A stretch of DNA of 64,000 nt from Phallusia fumigata (lineage: Eukaryota; Chordata; Ascidiacea; Phlebobranchia; Ascidiidae): the NCBI GenBank assembly GCA_008931825.1, contig QXVZ01023530.1, forward strand, positions 1 through 64,000, written 5' to 3'. Within the stretch, counting starts at the first letter, position 1. Every line of letters starts with the position of its first letter. Under the pieces are notes generated by a model that saw only the letters and a program-made list of their open reading frames with translations, made no database searches and was not told the DNA's origin. Position numbers and translations under genes: made by a program. This document shows, in pieces, positions 12,762 to 26,170 of the stretch.

Positions 12762-14056
12762 AACTTGAAACTTCGAAAGTTTGCTTTCCAAATCATTAAC
12801 TCGCCAAACTCTTTTACCCTGTAGTTTTTATTTTGCGCTAATTATTTATTTCAACTTTGCCTGTAGTTTTTTGGATCTGCGGTTTTAGCAAATATTCAAC
12901 CGAAATAGATTTTATGTTTTTCCACATTGATTTTTGGTCCATCAACTTTTATGCGAAACCGAGATGGGTTTGACTAAATGTTGTGAAATGTTGAATGTTG
13001 TATTCGCCTTTTTTTCATTTAATCCGCGAAATTTGATCTGCCGAACAGTATGGGGGAATCCCCACCTTTTCAGTATTCAACAAAGTTCCCCCCACTAACC
13101 CCCCCAACATCACGTAACATTCCAGAAACATCGAAGCCATTTGTTTGTTTTTTCATTGGGCTTTTGCCCAAATGTGTCGTGACGTCATGTCTCTGTGTTG
13201 TGACGTCACGCGAGCTGTGCTGTGTTTTCAGACCCGACTTTCTGCGATCATTATATGCGCGTCATAGTTGTGTTACGTCATAATTCGGTAATTGTTACGC
13301 GTTCTCTGCATTCCCGCGTCGATTTATTTTTGATACGCCGTGTAAGTATTTCCCGCACTTGCCTGGGCCGGATGCCATGCGTTTTTACGTTGTCGCGTTG
13401 CAAATATAAATATTGTTCAAATGTCCACGGATGACGGAGCATATTGTTGCAACAAATCCACTAGGTGGTGCTAGTGCGTGGCGAGTCGCTGAATTAAGAT
13501 ATTTCCGAGTGACAGAAAAACTTTTAATGGCAGAGGTGTTGACTGAAGCTAGGGTAATACTAGTGCAGGTTTTTTCAGCGCACCTAGTCAAAGTGGACGA
13601 ATGAAACCCACTGCTAGATATCTTATCTTCAAAACTGTTTTTAACTTCTTTTGTTATAGTTACATTCTCCATGGAATGAAGGCGGGATTAAGAGATGGAA
13701 GCGGCAAAGGCCCTTTGCAAAAGATGAACCAAAATATTGGGATATTCCGTGTTATCTTAGCTGATATTGTTTTGTCTAATCTAACCCCCCCCCCCTCACT
13801 TATCACGCGTATGATGATAGATATATTTGAACGGATTTCGGCATTATTTATTCCGCTTTCAAATTTTCACTCAACAGTTTGTCGAACCGCCTAACCCTCG
13901 TGTTTGACTTTCTGCTTTGCACATTTTCACCTCAGTTTTAATTCTGTAGATTTTGCGATGAAACAATGACGAATTTTATTGAAGAAGTTTCTAACAAACA
14001 CGCAACAATTAGCTCTGTGACGTCATGGCATGAACTTTCACCTCGTCCCAGGATTT
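12762..14056. other. Intergenic, tubby to CRF-like peptide gene
   Basis: No gene is supported. Short frames on both strands lack splice context and family resemblance. The stretch is rich in TGACGTCA octamers (for example 13180, 13201 and 14018). Its right end would contain the 3' UTR of the minus-strand peptide gene. Confidence 0.5.
13975..13980 (-). promoter_or_regulatory. Candidate polyadenylation signal of the CRF-like gene
   Basis: AATAAA on the minus strand, 77 bases beyond the TAG stop at 14057. The position suits a short 3' UTR. Confidence 0.45.
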
Positions 14057-16155
14057 CTAACCTCGCTTTCCTATCAGCGATAGAAGATTGTGATTGTGAC
14101 GTAGCTGGTTGATATAATCGCGGTTCGCGTTTTGCAACGCGATCTGGTGCGACAGGTCGAGTGACGTAGTTATGCGTTTTCCCGCCCCCCCTCGTCGATC
14201 AGCGGGGATCTCCCAGCTTGGAAACTCGTCATCGCTCCACGAACTTTTCTCGACCTCGAAGCGGGTTGCGGGGTCCCGGATGTTGCCGGATCTGGGGAGG
14301 ATCCGGTTGGATACGAGGAAGTTACGTAGAAAGACTTCCGGCGGTAACTCGTTGGACTTGATGTAGGGTGTTTCCTGCGGATAGAAACCATACATCTCAT
14401 GAATCTTGTCGGAATTTAATTAGCCAGGAAAGTTAATTTTCCACCCGCGGGCATTCCGCGTTTTTGTTCTTACATCGCTCCATCACCCGCCCAGGTTTCT
14501 TTACAGTCACAAGAGTTTGAAGCAAAACCGCGCCCAATTTATCTTTCGTTTGACCTTTAAATCAGCAGCACAAGTAGAAATGAGCAAATCGTATCTGTCA
14601 GCAACATATGTCACATGTTGAAGCAATCAGGTTTCAGTTGTTTCGGGTTTGTGAGTCGACAGAATGTTTGCAGAGGAGAGGTAAGGTTTGCCAAGAGCTC
14701 ATCGCACTAAACTAATTTGACATTTGACTTTTTATTGGCGTTCGATGTAAAAGTTGTAATTAGCTTGTTGGAATTTTGCTCGCCACTTTGGCTGCAATGC
14801 AATGTTTGAGATGCATTTTCAAATGGCTTCGCATTTGACACAATTTGGCGTTGCTTCACACCCGAGTTTGGTTCAGTACAGCCCCCACGCAAATAACATT
14901 ATATTTGCTGTGGTAAAATAATTTTCTTTTAATTTGATTCATTTAATTTTTTAGAATTGCAACCTGACAAGCACATTATGTTTTTTTCAAGAAGGAATTA
15001 AACTGGAATCCATGGCATGAAAAAACGTTGGTTTTTGTTGCAAATAATCCGGTGACCTGATGAAAAATGCTAATTTTCGCATGAATCATCGGATAAATTC
15101 GAGCATCATCCTGGGTAGGGTGGGGGGGGGGNNNNNNNNNNNNNNNNNNNNNNNNNNNNNNNNNNNNNNNNNNNNNNNNNNNNNNNNNNNNNNNNNNNNN
15201 NNNNNNNNNNNNNNNNNNNNNNNNNNNNNNNNNNNNNNNNNNNNNNNNNNNNNNNNNNNNNNNNNNNNNNNNNNNNNNNNNNNGGGGGGGGGAGGCAAGT
15301 AGGTGGGAAGCAAAGTGGGGACGGGGTAAAATAGAGAGTGGGTATAAAAGTTGTGGAAAAGAAATATATGCCCAGGCAAATGTTATTTCACGGTTTCGTC
15401 AGAGGGTGTTGAGGAGGGGTTGGGAGAGAAGGAGCCTCCCGCCCCCCTTGCCTCCCTTCGGCCCTTCCCTGAACAAGTTGGGATTTTGCGGAATCGATTA
15501 AGCGTCACGTGGTCATTGGTTATCAAAGGGACGGGTGTCAGGTTACCGTGGCAACGATTATAAGGTCACCGCTCGTGATGTCAAAATTTGACCCTGAACG
15601 TGCGAAATTGATTGAAAGCTCGTAAATAATTAACGACCAAAAGTGAGGCTTGTTTTTGGTTCACGAATTATTGATGCCAAATCTCCCTGCCAAACGACCT
15701 ATCCTATTTAGATCATTTACACTGTTTTAGGCTTTAAGAGATAATTTCACTGGCGCGTTTCCAAATGCAACAGACTTTCAGAATCCTCGTGATATTCAAG
15801 ATGACCTTAAACTGCTATGAAGCATGCTGTACACTTCCGCTCTCATTCCGATCACATAAAACAATTTGCGTCAAAAAAGTATTAAATAATCGTAAACAGT
15901 CGTGTTTGTTGCCCGCTAAAGTTTAAGATTTTATTTTACTTTCTGTAAATGTTGATTTGTTCTGGAAACTTACAAGTCGCAATGGGAATGTTTGGTGAAC
16001 ACATTGCAACTTCTCACCTGTTTAGCTGACCATGTTTTCCCCCATAAAGTTAGTAAATCTGTTGGCATTTCAAGTCCCGCGTCATCCCTGCCACCAGCTG
16101 GTGCTCCCGAGCATCCACAAAGAAATACTACCACTAAAACCATTAAACTGAACAT
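14057..16155 (-). CDS. CRF/urocortin-like amidated neuropeptide precursor
   Basis: Two coding exons on the minus strand, 16155-16018 and 14374-14057, joined in phase 0 (donor AAACAG|gtgaga; acceptor after a pyrimidine-rich ctatccgcag). The product is 151 residues. Exon 1 starts with a clear signal peptide (MFSLMVLVVVFLCGC, then SGAPA). Exon 2 has a charged spacer and then GKR, a 34-residue peptide at 14173-14072 starting ITTSLDLSHQIAL and ending HNHNLLSLI, then G-KR-G and the stop. SLDL near the N-terminus, an alpha-helical body, an H-N-containing C-terminal stretch ending in L-I, and Gly-Lys-Arg for amidation are the marks of the CRF/urocortin/sauvagine/DH44 family, although the peptide is shorter than the usual 38-41 residues. 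By family it would act on class B1 GPCRs. The 1.6 kb intron holds a sequencing gap. An unrelated amidated peptide is the main alternative. Splicing and secretion are well supported; the family call is probable. Confidence 0.72.
15132..15283. other. Sequencing gap of 152 N bounded by poly-G
   Basis: A run of N is bordered by G homopolymers on both sides (about ten before, nine after). Reads probably stalled in a G-rich tract. It lies in the intron of the CRF-like gene, so no coding sequence is known to be lost. Confidence 0.9.
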
Positions 16156-16169
16156 CGTTGGTTTTCTCT

Positions 16170-16270
16170 CTGAGTGAAGAAAAGATGTTTCAAAATATTA
16201 AATATTTCACTTACGAAAGGAACTTTAAGCCTGGAAACTTAGAACCCAAGTCTGTTCGTTAAATATATTT
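16170..16270 (-). promoter_or_regulatory. 5' leader of the CRF-like gene with TATA-like box and short leader intron
   Basis: On the minus strand upstream of the ATG at 16155 lie a TATATTTA-like element near 16269-16262, a GTAAGT donor at 16214-16209, and a pyrimidine-rich acceptor ending CAG at 16172-16170. A 45-base leader intron would fit. Alternatively the acceptor could receive a spliced leader, since Ciona trans-splices many mRNAs. This is inferred from motifs only. Confidence 0.4.
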
Positions 16271-19200
16271 TGCCGTGTTTTAAAAATAAATCGGAAAAAA
16301 AACAAAGCAATTTCGAGATTGTAAAATTAGTTTGGGAGTTTGGGGCGTGGTGCGGGTGTTGCAAAAATTTTTAGTTAATTTTAAAAGCAAAACATGGACT
16401 TTCAACGCGTTTTTGTGTTGATTTCTATTAATAAATTTTGACATTGACCATGACAAAGAGCTTTGTTCGAAATCGCCTTGTTTAAAGCGATTATGACGTA
16501 TGTATCTGCTGACCATTAATTATTCACAGCAAATTATTGATCACATTATGACGACATAGTTAGGTGTAATGACTTTTCAGATAACAGCGGACGAGCGAAT
16601 TTAATTTTCAACCTCCATTATTTTCACTTTTATCGGGGAGATAAAGTCAAACTCATTTGTCACCCAACTTTTTGCGTGTTCGCGTGAACCCGGCCAACTT
16701 TGATCATGTTTTTACCGCGAAAGTTTTAATTCATTCTTCAACAAATCAGTAGTTTGCACCAAAATTCAATAATTTTTAAATCTATGCATATATTCTACAA
16801 ACATTACAATTTACAATATGTTTAAACCAGTCTGATTCAACATGGCAACCTAATTACGTTTAAATCAACCATTTTTTAATATCATCCTTTCATTAAAAAC
16901 TCCAGCTTAAAACTAAAATGGCAAAACCTAAAAGTCGGTTTATATACTATCAGTTTCCCGATACGTGTTTATCAAAATCCCATGTGACGTCGCTGAAGGT
17001 CGTTTGGAAGGTCAAGGTCACGCAACAAAGTCAATTAAACAAGCGACCTTCTGTCGAACAAGATACAAGAATCCGTGTAAGAATAATAACTTTGACCTTC
17101 AAAAAGGTCGAACCGATGTGAAAATAATCCCCACGCAAATCACGTTAAAGTTTAAGCTTAGAGTCGCCACGCAACACAAGTTAATTATTCCACGTCGCTA
17201 CGATCGCAACGCTTTTAACAAACCAAGGTTGAAAGCAGCGATCAGGTAGGAGTTGTAAACAAGATCCAATTTAAATCACTTAATTGATATGTGCTTTGTT
17301 TCTGCACAACTAAGTTCTCTATTCAACCATACAATTTATATGTTTTATTTTGTTTATTACGGGGTTTCATTCAGGCAAGATTTTTTGTTTTCGAGAAACA
17401 CAACAGGGCAAAATTTTTTTGATTGGATTAGTTTTAGCTTGGAGCAGCGGTATTAATCAACTGCAGAATTATACATTTATTAAATCGTAATTATTCCTGT
17501 TATCATTCCGATTAGCTAATATCCCCAGGTGTTCACGATCCATGAAAAAATAGTTTAAACGATATCATGATACACAACTAACGGGGGCTCTGGTTAAATT
17601 GTGTCGTTTTTTTTAAATGCTTGTCTCAACATTTGAATAAATTCAAAATTTTCAAAATTTTCTGAAAATTTTTGCCTTTAAATGCAGAAAATTTGGCGAC
17701 TTTTTTCGTCTGATTCCTTACAAAAGTTTACCTGGATTCACGAAAAAGCGCGAAAGTAAATGTTTTTTTGCAGTTGAACTCAAATAAATTTGATCTCTCC
17801 ATTAGGTTTTAACATTCATCAAACTTGCACAAATATTTTTAAACATCCGCCCACATCGGGTAAGCTAAATTTTATTTCCAAACTAACACCTGAACTTTAT
17901 TTAGACCACTCCCCTTGTCAACTTCCTAAACGACACTTTTGGCCTTCGAGCGCTTCCTTTTATTGGACATCGCGCGTTTTTCGGCACAACTATGACGTCA
18001 CCAATGTTATTGACCGCCCCTCTCCCGACAAGCCAATTATGACGTGAGAGTAAATTCCCGAACATTCGGGAGCCAGGAAAAGTTTTAGTCGATTTATTTT
18101 GTATTTGTTTTATATTTTATATTCGTCAAAAGAAATTACAAATATATTTGTGGCCACAAGATATTTCGACATGGTCATCCATATCGTCCATATTGTGTGT
18201 TGTGAATATAAAGCACAAAAGAAATATCCGCAAACCAACCACACTTAAATGTTGTTTGTTTACAAATATTTTGTTGTTTGAAGTATTTTTATTTTTGTGA
18301 AAAAAACAATTTTGTTTTCAGTTTTTTTGTGACTAAACAAACCAAACTTATACGTAACTTGATTAGTCAGCCGCGAATTTGTAGGGCATACAAATCTACT
18401 TTGATAGTGATAAAATAAAACTCTATGAAAATTCCCATTAAAATAAAGTGGGGAACTTACCTGATTAAAACTTCCATCTAACAACTTCATTATGGATCAC
18501 TTCTAAACCACATAAACCAATGTGTCGCATCTTTAAGCTGATGACGTGTGAATTTCCATTTTTATCGACAATACTCGTCACGCGGTGGAACCAAATTACC
18601 CCCCAACTATTTAAACACCTTCTTTTGTCGAACAGCGGGATTGTGACGTCACAGAGTGTCAGGCGTGGGGAATTATAGTGAAGTTATCGCTACAGCGGAT
18701 CTACAAGGTTCGTCAATTCCATGGAAGACTCCAATCTTGTCCTTCAATTATGTATGGGAAGGATGAAGATCAGCGAATAATTCCCATTCATTTGGTCATG
18801 CGCCAAGTCCGCTTTTATGAAAGTTTGGATTTATTTAATTTGTTTAGAGAACAAAAAATAACTTCATTTAACAACAAAGCAAAATTCAATTTACTGTAAA
18901 TCGGTTTCAAAAATCATAATTTAAATCATTGTTTTTTTTTAAACAAGTGAAGAATTGCTCTATATATATTTTAATGGGAATTGCTTATGTCGTTTAAAAA
19001 GGAAACTTTATTGTTCGATTCCATATTGAAAACTTAATTTAGAAGCATTTCAACTTTATTCGAAAGAAATGAAATTTAGCATAGATGTTGAAATTTTCAC
19101 CTCAACCCTCAAGATTCTCGCGACGATTGTTTACGTAACAATGAATGTTTTGTCACTTTCGTCATAATGGCAAACAATGATACATTTTTAAAATCGTCTA

Positions 19201-19432
19201 GTGACATTCGGCAATATTCAAATTTATGCGCAACGTGTAAACGTTACTTTCGCAAAATACACAAAGCCTTTTTAAACTTACAACAAGAACGTCAATAAAA
19301 ATTTAGTAAACTGGTTGTTACATCATTGGACCCTCCCCCCATCGCTAATTGTGTGTCTGGATCGACTTTTGGGTCTTAATTTAAACCTGTTAACTAAGTA
19401 ACACTGATGTGGGCAATTCGGCACAAAATAAA
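16271..19432. other. Gene-poor intergenic stretch
   Basis: AT-rich with several short frames, none with a family signature or supported splice sites. One minus-strand fragment starting at 18490 (MKLLDGSFNQ then a good GTAAGT donor) could be an isolated first exon, but no partner exon was found. Confidence 0.5.
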
Positions 19433-21627
19433 TCAGCACAAATCATCAAATATATCATATTCGTCTTCAGCTTTTCGAACTTCGTGATTGGTCGAATCGT
19501 CTGTCACGTGGTTGCTGATACCATGCAGGTTGTCATAGGTACGATCACGTGATTCGTACGACTCCAGTGATTCTTGGTTGGCGAGAGGTGGTTTGAAAAC
19601 TTGATCGTCTTCTGTGAAAAAGATCGGTAAGTATCGGATGTTGTGTCACCCCGGAGCAGAGACTTGAATCTCCGGTTTATCGAACAAATTGGTAAACATT
19701 TGCGTAGCGATGAAATAAACTTAATTTTGAAATTTACGAGAGGCAAGGGACGCCTCCTAGTGTTTAATTTGCCCGGTACGCGCTTGGAAACTGTAAACAA
19801 TTGAAAAGAATCATAACGTTCGAAACCTTTAATTGTGGGCGAAAGCTGTTTTCTTCTTGTTGTTTCGTCATCAACCGATGCGCTGCTAATCTGACGTCGG
19901 TAGTTACGTAGTTTGCGGGAGGAATGACGTCGACGTTGCGATGACGTAGTTGATGACGTTGTGGCGCCTGTTGAAAGGTAAAATTCGTTTGTTTGTCGAA
20001 GCTTTCTAGTTTCTCCAAATGTCCCACTCACTACTGCCGCTAGCGTCGCTTTCCTCCCAGTCTGATCCGGAGCAACTCGCGCCCTCGTCGCTTTCCATTG
20101 TTTCATCGAAATCAAAGTCCTTCAAATCCTCTTCAAGATCATCAAGGTCATCTTTGAATTAAAACAGCTTTGATCGAGCGAACCTTGCAGCTAACCTGCT
20201 TCATCTTAAATAGGTTAAAAATAAAACACAAATCAAAGGATTAAAAAACTTATTTCGCTTTTATCCCCCACCGTATGATTTTGGACCGATCAGGTCGAGA
20301 TCGGTTGTCAAGGAAATGACGTCATCCTCGCTTCCGTCAATGCTGTGGTCACGTGGTCCAAGTAAATTCCGCAAGTGGGCGTCCAACTTCCGTTTTTCGT
20401 GGATTTCCGTGGAAATCTTCTCCAGGTTCTTCAAAGCAGTCTTGTAGCGCCCTTTAGCGGAATCAACTTGCCGCTGCAGACTGTCCACGCACTGGCGCTG
20501 TTTCTGCAAACAGTTTCAGGAAACTAAATCCTGATCGTGGAAGCGTACTGGATTCGAAGCCCGTAAAAAATAGTGATTTTCGCTATATTTGCCTTACCAA
20601 GGTTACCTGTAGTTTTGTTTCCAACACTTCCTTCGTGTCAAAGTAAGGTTTTGTTCGACTTGTTGATCTTTTGTGTTTTAAGCGAATTTTTTCAGCTTTC
20701 TTCGAGAGGAACTCGTATCTTTTGGTCGCTTGGGCATGAAGCCGCTCGCTTCGGGTTCTGGAAAAACTCACTTGTGACATGATCTATTATGGTTTTTATC
20801 CTTTATTTCTTTAAAGGATTAGTTTATATCTTATCTAGTAAGGCTGAATGCACAAAAGTGACTTGCAAACCCCAAATCCCATAACAAAACCCCCCAAACC
20901 CCCCAACACCACTTGAATGATTGACAGTTAAAGCTTCACCCTGTCGCATTACCAACCTGTCAGTTTCAGCCTCCATAAATCTAATTGTTTGAAGGTTCAA
21001 CATTTCCTGCCACGCGGCGTCCACCTTTTTTGCCCCAAATTCCGACAATCTCTGCTCAGCGAGGGATATCGTTTCTCTGGCGGCCCTGTAAATTCCGTTG
21101 GACTTGTGGAAGTTGTGAACTGCCCGCAAGAGGGCGGCATTGGCCTGATTAAAATAAAATGAAATTTGTGTGAAAGTTTCTGCCGAAACTACCGGGTAAA
21201 GTTTCCGATTGACAAACGCAGTAATTAAAATCTCGTTCGTTTCCGCAAAACAACTTAAGTCTTTATCGGAAGTAAATAGTTGACGACACAAACCTGTTTT
21301 GCTTCCTTTATTGCGTCATAATAAGGTCGCGCGCGTTCGATTGTTTTTCCATATTTATCGCTCAGCTTGGCAAGTTCTTGTGTCGCTTCACTGAGGAGGG
21401 CTTTGAACTTTGACCTCTCATCGGATAATTTCGTTTCAAGGTCGTTGATTTCGCTCGTTGATTGGTTGAGAGCGTCCAGCTCATCCTATATAATGTGGAT
21501 TTTTAACAGCTGCCACTTAACAATGTAAATGTATTTCAACAGATGTGAAAATGTTTAATGACGTCACCTTAACCCGTGGATCTACGACGTCATCACTTGC
21601 TTTGTCTGCGTCATCACCGGGGTCCAT
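19433..21627 (-). CDS. SH3BP5: SH3 domain-binding protein 5 (Rab11 GEF)
   Basis: Eight coding exons on the minus strand: 21627-21568, 21485-21294, 21144-20957, 20757-20607, 20503-20272, 20151-20032, 19967-19827, 19611-19433. All junctions have GT/AG and matching phases, giving 420 residues, close to human SH3BP5 (455) and SH3BP5L (393). The start is MDPGDDADKA, leading into VDPRVKDELDALNQSTSEIN. The long coiled-coil core follows: TISLAEQRL, AAWQEMLN, TRSERLHAQATKRYEF, SRTKPYFDTK, KGRYKTALKNLEKISTEIHE. In the family this V-shaped coiled coil is the guanine nucleotide exchange factor for Rab11 (REI-1 in worms) on recycling endosomes and Golgi; the human protein also binds BTK and JNK. The C-terminal third is disordered, first acidic (DDLDDLEEDLKDF), then Ser/Arg-rich, then acidic again, ending DIFDDLC. 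Exon boundaries in this tail rest on splice motifs and frame continuity alone, so they are less certain than those of the core. Confidence 0.94.
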
Positions 21628-24600
21628 CTCCGCAACCTTTGACCTCGAGTTTAGCCGGCCACGAAGTAAAGAAGATGAGCGCAACAGGTGATTGGTATAA
21701 ACCTAATGTTAGCTTTGAGTGACGATTTCAACACTTTGTGAAATTCTCCACTGATAAACTCTGCAACAAACGTTCTATAAAATTCTCAAAATCTCCAATT
21801 TCCTAACACCTACCATTTTTGCGAATGGTAAAACAGGTTTAAATTAATCTGATATTGGTTATGTCCTGTAGTTCGCCTAGCACTAGGAGACAGCGACACT
21901 AGCGCCCAATGTTAAGTTGGCCTAAATCTCAAACACATGAAGAAAGTTGGACGGCGATTTTCAATGTGGAATCAAATTCAGCTGTGTTAAATCCATTTGG
22001 TGTTGGACGAAATCAATAATCTCAGCCATCATCAATTATGTATTAAGTTGTAGATTTACACACAAACTCACAGAGACATGCTGGTTATGCGGAACAAATA
22101 ACTTATAAATCTCCGCAGAAGTACTTCAACTAATTGACAAAATCACTGACAAACTGCCAACAAACATAAACTTTGCACGCTTATAAGGTTGAGCCGCAAC
22201 GGTGTTAGAAATAAAAACAGTAAAAGTCTTTTTTGTCATGCTTAACTACACAAAGTTCGTTATAAAGCCGCTTTAAACCAATAAGCCATGCATAAATATC
22301 CAAAGTATTCTAGAAAATATTGTCCCTCATTGTTCTGCGAGCCCGAAGCAGCTCGGCATAATTTGCAACACACTTCGGTAAACAAGGAACAATTCACCAA
22401 TCAGTAACTTTGGTACCAGCCACCCAACAATGCAATCGACACCGTATTGTTACGTCACAATGTCCGTTGTTAATCGAGCGTAACGTCTGCATTGTCGCGT
22501 TCCATTTATTGACGTCGGTTGCACGATGTATGTACTCGATATAAACCCTTGATTTAAAGGGCTGGTTTCTTCCACACATTTAGCTAAACATTGCTATGGT
22601 GGGGTGCACAAAGATGGTCAGGCAACCCACTTTGAGCGCGCAACGTTGTGCGTTAAAATTGTTGTTTGAATCGTTTCGTTAAACCCCTAAAGCTGAAGCA
22701 TAAATTAAATTTCTCCACAAACAAATTATGCGAAAGTTTGAAAACACTTCACTTGAAGGCACAAGTTCTCCTGGCAATTATTTCGCTTAATTAGTTCAGT
22801 GGAAGATGAAAGCTTCACACACGCTTGTTGTTGTTTTGACGCCAACTTGTCAAGATCCGTGTTGTGCTGGAGCTTCTAATTCTGTGTTTGTCTTTTTGTC
22901 CCCAGCTTAAGTCCCTTTAAACCGGTACTTTCCCACACTTGTGACTGCCGTCCGTTCTTAATTGAACAAACTCGTTTCAAGATCAGTTGACGTCGGGGTT
23001 GTAAGGTCAAATGTGCGCGGAAAATACCCGGCTGTTCCTCTCGAAGCGAAACAATCGGATTTGTTTAAAACAATTACTGACCTGAGATTATAACAGTCTG
23101 TGACGTCAAAATGCTAACAACAACGCTGCCTTCTAGAATTCGTTGCATTGATGAATTTTTCGATTTTTGTTGGTTGCGTTTAGGAAAATCTGAATTCAGC
23201 GTCACAAAAAGCGAACAATGAATTGGAATTGCTTGTAATTGTTGGTTTAGAACAAGTAAAGGGTGTGTTTGGCGGTGTAAGGTGCTGTGTAGGCTGGGGG
23301 CACTTCGCCAAGGTGCTTATGACTAACCAGGATGTACACGTGCTTCTGTCAAGGTCATACACGCAATTAGAGGTCACTACTTGTTGTTTTACTCCTTTTA
23401 TAGCGCCACTGAGACCTTAATTACGAGTTTGGCTGAAGTGGCAACTCACGGCGTCGAAAAAGGTAACGTTACGACGAACTCAACGTTTCTGGGCGGTTTA
23501 ATAGTTGGTTGGACAAGTTGAATCACGATGTTAACGCAAAAAGTTGTGTATGAACTAAAATCCTAGCTATCATTATTTACATCTAATAACTTTGTACTTC
23601 GGATGCAAGGTAGTGTCGTATTAGAACGACAAGCTAGTTTGAATTTCGCTGCAAGCCTAAAAGTTTGTGATCCAGTTAGAAGTGAGATTAATTTTCACTG
23701 AAGATGATCCAGAATTCCGTGCAGTGTTGAAGGATTGAACAACATGTACAAACTAAATCCGAATTTAGTGCACATGGTTAAAAACATTTTGTCGCGGATA
23801 TGTCTGCTACAAGAATAAATTTAACAACAGCAAAGCCAAAACAAAAAGTTTTCATGAGTTTAAAACAAACATAGACGTTAGGTTATAGCTGCTTTATGCA
23901 TTTTGAGCCAAAGCGAGTTATGACCAGTATAGTTCGCGTAAAGTTATGTTGCTTTAAGCTCTCGAGGTAATTGCGTTTCGTGTTTATCGACAACTTTTAC
24001 GACATCCCTTCTACAACGGTTGACCTCTTAACGAGTTTTTGTCAAACTTCATTTGAAAACTTTAGCAACTTTAAAAACTTAATTTAAGTCGACCATTTAA
24101 GTGTAATTGAATATTTTGCACTTTATGGCAAAAATAACAATTTCGTAGCGGATCTTTACCCAACAGAAATTGCGCAGCTTTCTACTTCTTGTCGTTCAAA
24201 CTTTGGGATTATCTCCAACGTAGCGACACCCGGAAGTAACTTTCGTTGGTGTCGCGATTGGGATTGACGTCAGACAAATACGAGCAAGGCTTAAGGCTGC
24301 CTCGCCCGACTGTAATTAGCAGTTAGCGCGCGACGTGGAGGATTACTTTAAGCTGCTGTTGGTTTGAGTTTCTAACCTGGTCATGTTCCAATGAAGCAAT
24401 TGAGAAAAGATTGAAATGATTAAGTTATTGTGCAAGAAAACCGCAGTTACAAAGCGAACATATTACAGCCATTATGCTACAAAGACAGGACAACTTTTAA
24501 GTATTACTGACCATGCAAAAGTGAATGACGCAGTTAACGAGTGGAACGTGCTGCAGAATATTCATGTTTGTTGATCGCCTTTATCCAGTTTTAGTTGATG

Positions 24601-26170
24601 TCGGCTGTTCAGTTTTAGTTGATGTCGACTGTTCAGTTTTAGTTGACCGTTGATAGTTCAGTAGAACATGATCTTGTAACTCTAACTTAAATCGTTCAAC
24701 GTTCACGTTAAAAGGTCGTAACAAGCTCAAGTAGATGGAAATTAGAAATCTCTTCACTTTCACGTTTGATCTCTAACAGCGGTCGGTGCAGGGGGCAACT
24801 TTATACGGATGTGAAGGACAATAAAGTCTCTCTATCTCTCAACGAACTTAACCACAGAAGGAATGTGGCTCAGTTGTTTAAACTAGGATAGCATAACCTC
24901 CCAGAAAATCTGTTTCAGTTGTAATTGAGTTATTTCTAGTTAGAGTTTCAGATTCAGGTTTTTTGCAGATTATTAGTCGTTAAAACTTGCGCAAGATAGC
25001 AAAAGACTTACAGTGGTTTTGTTTGTTTTTATTTGAAGCGACATTACGCGGAAAGCAAGTTTAAGCTGATTATCGATGATCTAAATGTTTGTTTGCTGAA
25101 AATAACGAAGAAAAAGTTGAATCGAAACAACAGCCTGACTTTGTAGCGTTTTCGCAATTTGTGGTTAACACTTGATTTATTCACTGGTAGTGACAAACAG
25201 TAGTTAATTGTGTAAAAACAGGTTTTGCAGGGAAAAGACAAAGTACATGTGATGCACAGGCGCGGGATTATCAGTTTTAATGTCATGCGAAAATACGTCT
25301 GGCGGATAAAAGGTCATAGTTGTAAATATCAGCTTGAATCAAAAATTGATGAAATTAGTAGATTTGTGGTTTAAAGTTGACGTGTTTCAGATGAGGGGCG
25401 GTTCTAGTTTTTGTGTCGTTGCCTATGAGTGGAACCAGTCGAACAAGTGCACCGCCCATTTACAAGTTTCCGTGTGTTTGTTTATAATCCTCGCCCGTGT
25501 GCTGCTGTGGTCATGAAATAATTACTACACCCGCTGTTGGAGGGTTGCAGGTGCCAATGTTGTGATGTGTCGGTATAACCGATTTGCTCGCTCAAAGCGG
25601 GTTCCCAAGCAGTTTTGTGCGTTCACCGTGGCCACTAGCGCAAATCCATCAATATCTTTGTGGGAAATCAATACTTTCAAAATAGTAATTTACTCTTTTT
25701 TTAAAAGGTACCGGTCTCTTAATTGTTTAAAGCGACGTGCTTCTTTGCATTAAACGTTTCGGCAATTCATGTCACCATCAGTGGTTGCCATAAGTTTTTG
25801 TCGAAACATGAGTTATTGACCCATATTCTATGAACATATTCGTGTTTAGTGTCATTACTTTGTTCAGAAAGTCGTGTCTATGCACACTTATAACGTCGTT
25901 CTGATGTAACAATAGCTTTTCAACAAATGCAGTGAATGCCGCGTTGGGGCCGTACAACTAATTTGGACCAAAGTTGCATGCAACAAATTTGTATGGGACA
26001 GAATAACACGATTTAGATACTTCTGCTTCTAAACGTGATATTTGGAGATTATTTTGCCTTTTCCTCTTTTGCATTAATCCACTGTCACTCTCATATTCTC
26101 TTTTCTTTGTTGTACCTTTTTTTGTTAATGTTTTTCCTTTATTTTTCAGGAATCAGGTATATTTTGTAAA
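21628..26170. other. 4.5 kb intergenic stretch without a supported gene
   Basis: Only short frames without family resemblance. It contains the promoter side of both divergent neighbours (SH3BP5 on the minus strand, the pentraxin-ZP gene on the plus strand) and one 24-bp tandem repeat. No RNA gene was recognised. Confidence 0.5.
24586..24647. repeat. 24-bp tandem repeat, about 2.6 copies
   Basis: Units of CAGTTTTAGTTGATGTCGRCTGTT at 24586 and 24610, with a partial third at 24634. On the minus strand the frame reads as repeated STKTEQ, but no gene context supports coding. Confidence 0.8.

Noticed and set aside
16918-17249. Overlapping plus-strand frames of 67 and 94 codons
   Set aside because: Composition is like the surrounding AT-rich DNA, with no splice context, signal peptide or motif.
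18260-18490. Minus-strand start MKLLDGSFNQ followed by a GTAAGT donor
   Set aside because: No second exon or family match was found; one donor alone is weak evidence.
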